DNA from: Piliocolobus tephrosceles
Lineage: Eukaryota; Chordata; Mammalia; Primates; Cercopithecidae
Length of the DNA: 64,000 bases
Assembly (NCBI RefSeq): GCF_002776525.5
Contig: NC_045441.1
Span: forward strand, 123,996,275-124,060,274
Direction: 5' to 3'
In this document: positions 57,046 through 64,000 of the stretch, piece by piece
Numbering within the stretch: the first letter of the stretch is position 1
How the letters are laid out: every line of letters starts with the position of its first letter
Notes under the pieces: model-generated
Seen by the model: the letters and a program-made list of their open reading frames with translations, nothing else
The model's database searches: none
What the model was told of the DNA's origin: nothing
Position numbers and translations under genes: made by a program

Positions 57046-58480
57046 TTGCCATCTGTTTTTGCTTGGATGGACCTGAGTTCATGAGTTGGCTCTGAAAACA
57101 GCTTACCATGAAACAGGGTAAGGATTAGCAAGACAGCCTTGCTGACACAGATCATAACAGGGAGATGTCTCATTTTGACTTGGAAGCTGCACTAATATCA
57201 TTGAAAAAAAAAAAAAAAAAAAACCCGGTTTAACTGTTGGTTGGTACCTTGTGAGAAGAGGAAGAAGGTGGTAAGAACAAAGGTCAGAGCATAGTAGAGA
57301 AAGTAGCCCTGTAAACAGAGGAGAAGCAGAAAGACAGAAGGGAGGACAGAGCTTTTATTTTGCTCCAGGCTAGAAAGAAAAAAAAAAAAGCACATTACAA
57401 CTCTGTATTCAGGTGTCTGTCCCAGGTCCTAGAACTGGAACAGACCAACCAAGCCCAACCCTTCTTAAAAGTAAGACTAGGTGCTTCCCGATTATATATT
57501 CAACTCCCTGGGAGCATGCAAGTAAAATTTCCTTGATGGCATTTCTAAGTTTCAAACATATTCTTCCTAAAAATGCATTGACAAAAAATATTAGGATTGT
57601 GTTTTTTTGGTTTGGACTTTTAAAAAAAAAATTGTTTTCCAAACCATAATTGTGGCCTACCCCAAATGGATTCTCCTCCCTGCAGTGAGGATTTCATTTT
57701 TCCAGTCCCCCCGCCTTTTCATTTTTGATGAACTACACATGTTGTGGGAGCCACTCGTGGGCCCTCAGACACGAGCAATCCCTCTGGCTGCTGCCAGTGT
57801 CCTAATAAGGGAATGAACAAGCGCCTATTGGTGAGGGAAGGGGAGTCAGGCGGTGGATGATATTTTTGCTGATTGAAGAGGATAAGGTGTGGTTTGGCAG
57901 GTATCTCATTGGTTTGGCTGGCTCCAGACCTAGGTTTTTTCTCTTTTTTCAGTTTGAATTCTGTAGAACAGACTGCTAAGAATTGTTTTTCTCACAGATG
58001 TCTAGCTGAGCCTTAGGAATATCATGCTGACACAGTTTATCTATGTTGAAAAAAGACAGGAATCTGGGGTTGTATGATGTTTTCATTAAAAGAGGTTGAG
58101 GTTATAGGTTAAAATCTTCTCGGTTACCAGGTGATGAAGATGATATTGGACTTGATCAAATTTAGTCATAGAGAGAACAAGGGATATATCATTGGGTATA
58201 TTTAACAAACGTTTAATAAGTTTTAAACATTTATCTTTGCAACAATATTAAGTAACACCTACTTTTGCTTATAAATATTTATATTCTCCAGTTTTAAAAT
58301 AATAAACAAAAAGAGCCTGGCATTTAGGATCATAGTGATGCGTTGCTCATCTATTTCCTGTCTGATCACTAAATGCCTGCCAGTGACTCCTCTCTGTGCT
58401 CTATTTTCTGAATGACTTGACACTGCCTTTTAACTTAACTGCATCTGGTCCACAGTGTTCTTCAGTCACTCATTATGCAT
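57046..58480. other. Intron, nothing assigned
   Basis: About 1.4 kb with A-runs at 57204-57222 and 57378-57390 and no attached retroposon body. Short frames (57409-57642 minus, 57413-57649 plus) have no known domain. Confidence 0.4.
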
Positions 58481-58673
58481 CAGTGTTTCTCACATGAGCT
58501 GCACGCTGGAATCATTTGGGGAGCTTTAAAAAGTTCTAATGCCTGGATAAGACCTCGAGCAGGATTCTCGTTTAATTGGTTTGAGGCATGGCCTGGGCAT
58601 CAGGATGCTTAGGCATTCCCCCAGGTGATTCTAATGTGCAGCTAAGGTTGAGGACCTTGAGAAGCAACCACTG
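58481..58673 (+). mobile_element. MER5-like hAT-Charlie non-autonomous transposon
   Basis: Terminal CAGTG...CACTG ends, and the MER5A/B order 'cacgctggaatcatttggggagcttt', then 'gtgattctaatgtgcagctaaggttgaggacc'. Both flanks contain 'atgcat', which may be part of a target-site duplication. Confidence 0.72.
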
Positions 58674-58763
58674 CTCTGAATGCATCCTCTATTGGATCAT
58701 CAGGCCCCCTAAAGGGCCAGGCAGTTTTTCTTCCCGACATTTTGAAACCTCTCAAGAAAATAC

Positions 58764-58790
58764 TATATATATATATATGGAACAAGTTAG

Positions 58791-58843
<53 letters not shown>

Positions 58844-58855
58844 AAACAAGTTAGA
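58764..58855. repeat. (TA)n and (GT)22 microsatellite between short direct repeats
   Basis: (TA)7-8 at 58764-58778, then (GT)22 at 58797-58840. AACAAGTTAGA occurs exactly at 58781-58791 and again at 58845-58855. The tract is pure and probably polymorphic. Confidence 0.9.
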
Positions 58856-59394
58856 CAGGTTTCCTCTCAAGTCGGTAGATTCAGTTTGGTTGTTTAAAAC
58901 TCCACAGTAGAGAATTGTGCTTTCAACCAAAATCAACTTCCAGACACATGGGTATTGTTTAAACTTTATTTTCCATACATATAAGGAGTGAAGTACTCTA
59001 CCAAGTAGTTGAAAACTATATCCATTTCAAAGTCATAAGTAATGAGGTGAGATTTTTAATATTTTCTCTGTGTCCCTGCAAGTTATTCATCCCTTAATAT
59101 TTACTTTACTTAATACATACCTCTTATTTTACTTTTTCTTATAATATTAAGCCAACTTCACATCCTGGAATTGTGAAATTGCTATAGCAAGGATAGGATG
59201 ATATGATCAAGAAATGTAAAAAAATTTTTTCAGATTATCAATTTTCCAAAGTAAGAGGATATGGAAGTGCAGTACCAGCCGTGGAGAGAAGTTTGGAATT
59301 TTTAAAGAATTGTGGATTAATCAGGTGTCTAGAATTACTCATAACTCTCAGCTTCCTTACTGGATATTTCATTACCAAGGAAGAAAGCTCATTT
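58856..59394. other. Intron, nothing assigned
   Basis: About 540 bp. No exon or nameable repeat. Confidence 0.4.
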
Positions 59395-59413
59395 GGAAAT
59401 TCAGGAATGCAAA

Positions 59414-59720
59414 GGCCGGGCGTGGTGGCTCACACCTGTAATCCTAGCACTTTGGGAGGCTGAGGCAGATGGATCACCTGAGGTTAGGAGTTCGAGACCA
59501 GCCCGGCCAACACAGTGAAACCCTGTCTCTACTAAAAGTAAAAAAATTAGCCAGGTGTGGTGGCGGGCACCTGTAATGCCACCTACTTGGGAGGCTGAGG
59601 CAGGAGAATTGCTTGAACCGGGGAGGTGGAGGTTGCAGTGAGCCACGATCGTGCCATTGCACTCCAGCCTGGGCGACAAGAGCAAAACTCAGTCTCAAAA
59701 AAAAAAAAAAAAAAAAAAAA
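59414..59720 (+). mobile_element. Alu, plus strand
   Basis: Full Alu beginning ggccgggcgtgg with an A-tail of about 24. The target-site duplication is GGAAATTCAGGAATGCA (59395-59411) and GGAAATTCAGGAGTACA (59721-59737). Confidence 0.92.
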
Positions 59721-59737
59721 GGAAATTCAGGAGTACA

Positions 59738-60665
59738 GACTGAGTTGGGAATATAAATTAGAGAATCCTCACCTTAAAATTTACAGACAAGTTATAAACA
59801 TAGATGACATTATCCAGGGAGCATATGTTGGATAAGAGAAGAAAGGAGTTGAGGAAGAAACCCAATAAAAGGTACAAAATAAACTACAAAATAAATTTAA
59901 AAACAGAGAATCTCAAAAAGGATGATGTGGTCAACAGTGTCCAAGCTCTTTGTGGGATCAAGTAAGACTGAGAGCCCAAAGGGACATTGGACAATTTGTC
60001 TCAAAGGACAGCTTAAAGAGCGTAAGCTCATAACACAATGTCATTTTGGAGTTAGAGCTACTAATACCTGCAACAAAAATATTAAATATAGTCAACATAG
60101 TGTTCCGATATATTTAATAATGGAACTGAACTGTTCTTTTGATATTTTGATCAACTGGGCAAGTGATTAAGATGTCTGGAACTAAAAATGACTAGCCCCG
60201 TAGAGATCCATCCCAAGATGATTTTAGGTCAACTACCAAGTAGGTTAAACTAACTGATAAACCTAACTCCGAAATTGAATGTAAACTGACAAGACAGCTC
60301 GTGATAGAGTGGAATTAACTATTTTGGGCTATTAATGACTTATCCATTGAATTTCAGAACGAATTTTGGCTACAGCACATGAAAATATTTCCAAAGGACT
60401 GCTAAATCAAAAATGCTCAGTTTACCTAGTTGTACTGAGTTCTTTTTGCTTTCCACAGATATTGCAAAAGGCCAAAACTAACACTAGGCTTGATAGTGAA
60501 AAGAGAAAGAATATAAGAAATTTGCAAGGGAAGATGGTGCAGGAGGAATTATGGAGGTAAGAAGGCATGTGCTAGAGTTGCAGGAAAATATAGAACAGCT
60601 CTATTCATGAGCCAAGCCAAGGCCAATCACATGACAATAAAAAAGGCTGATGGCACATGCACACA

Positions 60666-60667
<2 letters not shown>
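59738..60667. other. Intron, possible ancient repeat DNA, no gene found
   Basis: 59920-60010 ('tggtcaacagtgtccaagctctttgtgggatcaagtaag') resembles a common old mammalian interspersed repeat but is too diverged to name. No exon recognised. Confidence 0.4.
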
Positions 60668-60708
<41 letters not shown>

Positions 60709-60715
60709 CTTGAAG
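60668..60715. repeat. (AC)24 microsatellite
   Basis: Forty-eight bases of uninterrupted AC, likely length-variable in the population. Confidence 0.92.
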
Positions 60716-61814
60716 CAGGCAAAAGTCCACAGTCTCACTGGAAAACACCGGTTGACTCCGTTTGACTTTAGCACCTGATCATTGACTAGGTTTAAAAGTC
60801 AAATACTTTTCCTGTCCATAATCATTTGGTCTTCTTAATAAGTAAAACATCCATTTTCCAGCTCTGAACTCAAGGGGATTTTCTGTATATAGTTGCAACA
60901 TAATGCCATCTCCAGAGAAAGTAGCATGGGAATGAGAAGCAAAGAAATGCATTAAAATATTTGCATTCTGGTCCAGTGAGCAAAATGCACCAAGAACCTA
61001 CCTAAGCAAACACTGGCAAGAAAGTCTGTGGCTGGTAATTGCTTCCAACTATCGGCAGGAAGAAATTGAAAGAAGTGCAAAGTGTTGGGGGTTCTATCGC
61101 CTGTATTTTTTTTTCTAAAATTTCTTCTGTCTCCAAGCCTAGCTTTTAGTAGGCTGCCACCATCACTCCTCGGTTGGTTTGCTATGGTTTTGTCATGATG
61201 ATGAAACTGAAACCTGAGAGGTCATTTCTTTTCTTTTTTTCTTTCTTTTTTTTTTTTTTTTTGGTGAATGATCAGATGATCAGGCTTTACCTTCTGGAAC
61301 TGATGGTCAGAGAATGAGCTCTACAGCCCATAGCAACATGGCAGCAGGCATAGCCAGGTATTCCAGGTTCATATCCATGAGCCAGTATGAACTGTCTGCT
61401 TTTAAAGCCACTCACGAAACTTCCAATAGAGTGTATGTGTGCTCTGTGTGTGTGCACACGCTTTGGATGACCTTCTCCCGCTTCTGTTACTGAGAGAAGA
61501 TAAAGCTTTAATAACTTTAAACACCATTTTTGCAGTAAATACTCATGAGCCTAGCATAGAATTGTCAGCCTTTCCCTACACATGGATTGGAGTCACATTT
61601 CATTGATCTGCCTTTTAAGGAAGCACTGTTGTTCTGTATTTGACACTAAAACTTTTAAGTCTTGGAGTATTTGACCTTTCCATGTTCTGATTTAGATGAA
61701 TCCCCATGAGCTTAGGCAGTTCACCTCTTATTGAGGTATAGGTTAGCCTCATGATTGCTATTGCTTTGTGTTTTAATGCCATATGCCTTTCTTGACTGCA
61801 GTTACTAAAAATAC
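60716..61814. other. Intron, no gene; perfect CArG sequence at 61611-61620
   Basis: About 1.1 kb without named repeats. It holds a T/C-rich run (61225-61262) and the sequence CCTTTTAAGG, a perfect CC(A/T)6GG match. The site could bind SRF, but matches are expected by chance at this base composition. Confidence 0.35.
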
Positions 61815-62060
61815 TTATTAAATACCTGCTTTATGCAAGGCACTTCGAGAAGGGTGCTAAAAATGTATAAAACATGATTCTTGCTTTCAAGAAACAGATG
61901 CCATAATATGGGAGATAATACACAAGTAACAGCAATAGAGCAATATGTGATAAATAACTGGAACAACCACAGAGATTTCGGAGGCGTTAAAGAGCTCCTT
62001 CTCGTTGACTTCTATGACGGAAGAGTGTAGCATTTGAGCTGACATTGAGGGACAGATAAG
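61815..62060 (+). repeat. Ancient LINE-2-type repeat fragment
   Basis: 'ttaaatacctgctttatgcaaggcacttcgagaagg', 'cttgctttcaagaaacagatg', 'gtagcatttgagctgacattgagggac' fit a common old mammalian repeat; LINE-2 is the best guess. Confidence 0.45.
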
Positions 62061-63035
62061 TGGGGTCATGGTAAAAATGGAGAGGAGGAAAGAACCACTT
62101 AAGGAAAAGCATCATCAAAGAGGCAAGAGTGTATAAAATGAAGTTAAAAGAAACAAAAAGAAAACTTTGCTGATATTCTTTATGCTTCCTGGCACCAGCA
62201 CCTTCCCTCAATTTCTGACCCCCTGTGACTGGTCCTGAGAGCATCACACAAAAATAGTGCCCTGGAAAAATGGAACATGAGTCGCCTGCACCCCCAGAGG
62301 GGAGAACAGTGGGGCCTTTGCTTGGCCCTGTCTTTTCAGCATTCTGTGACTCAAGGCAGTTTACTTGTAACTGACTGGATAAATGGATTTACCAGTGGTA
62401 AACCTTATCTAGTTTAAACATCATGAAATAGACCTGTACTGAGAAGGATTTCTGCAGAAGCTGCAAGCAGAGGTAACACTAATAATGCAAACCCAAGACA
62501 ACGCTGACACTTACACACGGAGCGGACACTTATGCTTATGAACACAGACCGGTGCGTCCTTAGCCTCACACTTTACGTGTTCCTTTCAGCAGAGGTGAGT
62601 TTCCAGCAGAGAGGGGCAATCTCACTGCTTTTCAGAAGAAACTCATGAGTGGATATATCTTTTGGAAAGTGGCACCATTTTTTTGTTATTTTGTTGGTGG
62701 AAAAGATGGAAACATGTAACCTATCAAGACTATCATATCTTCACAATCCACCTTGGAAACATTTTCTAATGTATTTAAAAATCTCCCCAGTGAAGAATTT
62801 CAGTAGATTTTGAAACTGTTTATTTAAAACATAAAATTGAAACACCTTGGGATTACTTTGAACTGGAACAACTGATTGACATCAGGACAATTTTTGATAA
62901 AATTTTCTAGGCAAATTGCATCAAAAAATTGTGCATGGTTAGTGGGGCAGATTTAATATATTAGTACTGTGCTTCCACCAGTCAAGCCAACGATGTGTTT
63001 CTTTGTATACCTTTGGAATTAAAAAAATTAAGTGG
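62061..63035. other. Intron, nothing assigned
   Basis: About 970 bp. No exon, and no match to the shared caldesmon exon, was found. Confidence 0.4.
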
Positions 63036-63339
63036 GGCTGAGCGTGGTGGCTCACGCCTGTAATCCCAGCACTTTGGGAGGCCAAGGCGGGCGGATTACC
63101 TGAGGTCGAGAGTTCGAGACCAGCCTGACCAACATGCAGAAACCCCGTCTCTACTAAAAAAGCACAAAATTAGCCGGGCGTGGTGGCGCATGCCTGTAAT
63201 CCCAGCTACGTGGGAGGCTGAGGCAGCAGAATTGCTTGAACCCAGGAGGTGGATGTTGCAATAAGCCAAGATCATGCCATTGCACTCCAGCCTGGGCAAC
63301 AAGAGTGAAACTTTGTCCCAAAAATAAACAAATAAATAA
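63036..63339 (+). mobile_element. Alu, plus strand
   Basis: Full Alu ('ggctgagcgtggtggctcacgcc') with tail AAAAATAAACAAATAAATAA. No convincing target-site duplication was seen. Confidence 0.9.
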
Positions 63340-63579
63340 GCTATGACTGTCATTTAAAACTAAATGCCAAAATAAACTGAACTTAGAATCAGACCTTCAC
63401 ATTATCTATTACAATGCGTTGAGCCAAGATTTTTCAAAAATAATTAGTTTTATGAACATTAATAAATTAAACATTACTTTAAATATGTCTTTGTTTTATT
63501 GTCATTCTATCCTTTTAAGTTTCTGTTCATTGTGTTTTGTAATGTCTACATTTAAATAACACTACATGTAATTTATAAA

Positions 63580-63656
63580 TGACTATACATATACATATAA
63601 TGTATATGTATACATGCATGTATATGTATGTATACATAAATGTATATATCAGTATT
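63580..63656. repeat. AT/GT-rich palindromic tract
   Basis: Repeated TATG/TACA units. TATACATGCATGTATA (63609-63624) is a perfect 16-bp palindrome within a longer imperfect one, so it could extrude a cruciform. Confidence 0.75.
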
Positions 63657-63730
63657 AGTGGCGTATGCTCCATTTTTAAAATTGATTGTAGTATAGTATG
63701 AAAAGACATTTAGAAACCATTGGCTTAGAT

Positions 63731-63940
63731 CATGGATCACCAAACTTTTTTGTAAACAGTCAGATAGTATATATTTTCAAATTTGTGAGCCATACAGCTT
63801 CTGTCATAATAACTGAGCTCTGGCACTGAAGTGTAAAACAGCCATAGATGATAGAGGTGTGGTTGTATTCCTATAAAACTTTATTTGCAAAAACAGAGTG
63901 AGCTGGCTTTGGCCTGCAGGTCATAGTTTGCCAGTCCCTG
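63731..63940. mobile_element. Non-autonomous hAT-Charlie-type transposon
   Basis: Ends CATGGATCACCAAACTTTTT and GTTTGCCAGTCCCTG are inverted repeats of the CAGGGGTCGGCAAACT class. An 8-bp target-site duplication is seen: GCTTAGAT (63723-63730) and GCTCAGAT (63941-63948), with one change. It includes 'gtgtggttgtattcctataaaactttatttgcaaaaac'. Confidence 0.75.
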
Positions 63941-64000
63941 GCTCAGATGACTGAAGCTCTTTGTTAATCTCCAGGGCACCCTAAGAAAGCTTCCTATTGT

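Larger units (their letters stand above)
15014..64000 (+). other. CALD1: CALD1 intron downstream of the first coding exon (continues past the window)
   Basis: From the donor GTAAGG at 15014 to the window end I find no segment that encodes the shared next caldesmon exon (expected to begin IAYQRNDDDEEE). The alternative HeLa-type first exon lies inside this intron at 41.8 kb. The intron therefore exceeds 48 kb for the upstream isoform and 22 kb for the HeLa-type isoform. It is filled with interspersed repeats, listed separately. Confidence 0.8.

Noticed and set aside
10602..61620. Perfect CArG boxes at 10602-10611, 33191-33200 and 61611-61620 as caldesmon SRF sites
   Set aside because: At this base composition I estimate about five chance CC(A/T)6GG matches in 64 kb, and none lies close to a first exon.
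53000..64000. Search for the shared caldesmon exon beginning IAYQRNDDDEEE
   Set aside because: No segment encodes it on the plus strand up to the window end; it must lie further downstream.

Overview
This window is primate nuclear DNA, most likely from an Old World monkey. It is AT-rich and intron-like, and it carries about 27 Alu copies plus L1, MIR, L2, MaLR LTR, ERV LTR and hAT/Tigger remnants. At least two young Alus (373-680 minus, 26444-26741 plus) have the diagnostic changes of the cercopithecid AluYR lineage (CTCAAGCC near the 5' end, GAGATCCGGCCAC in the right arm). THE1/MST-type LTR DNA also fits a simian primate.

The only protein-coding gene I can support is CALD1 (caldesmon, an actin/tropomyosin/myosin/calmodulin-binding regulator of contractility and the cytoskeleton), on the plus strand. 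The window covers two alternative starts of its coding sequence. (1) Exon 14902-15013 has a splice acceptor, a short 5' UTR with an in-frame stop, a strong-context ATG at 14943 and 23 codons plus 2 nt of the MDDFERRRELRRQK... N-terminus used by h-caldesmon and WI-38-type l-caldesmon. (2) Exon ending at 41852, with its ATG at 41800, sits in a small CpG-rich TATA-less promoter and encodes MLGGSGSHGRRSLAALS plus 2 nt, the HeLa-type l-caldesmon N-terminus. Both donors leave the same phase, so either can splice to the shared downstream exon, which I do not find before position 64000.

Layout: 1-14.9 kb is upstream or 5' intronic DNA with Alus, an L1 3' end, a THE1 LTR with a nested Alu, an L1M/MLT1 pair and a possible regulatory stretch at 13.86-14.27 kb. 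14.9-15.0 kb is the first coding exon. 15.0-41.6 kb is intron dense in Alu and MIR copies, with an ERV1-type solo LTR (25334-25663), a 107-bp tandem duplication inside a MIR (27159-27370), a long CCTT polypyrimidine tract (17.9-18.2 kb) and a TG/CATG tract (37.9-38.1 kb). 41.6-41.85 kb is the HeLa-type promoter and first exon, with a possible 10-codon upstream ORF. 41.9-64.0 kb is intron with two more LTRs (43900-44448; about 45870-46472, which carries a perfect DR1 nuclear-receptor motif), a composite Alu (47786-48156), two MLT1 LTRs, one split by an L1M, and a hAT element at the right edge.

I found no RNA genes, CRISPR arrays, intact mobile elements or operon-like systems, and no convincing new biological system. 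The most useful observations are the dual-promoter structure of CALD1, the possible upstream ORF, and several repeat-derived structures that could affect expression.
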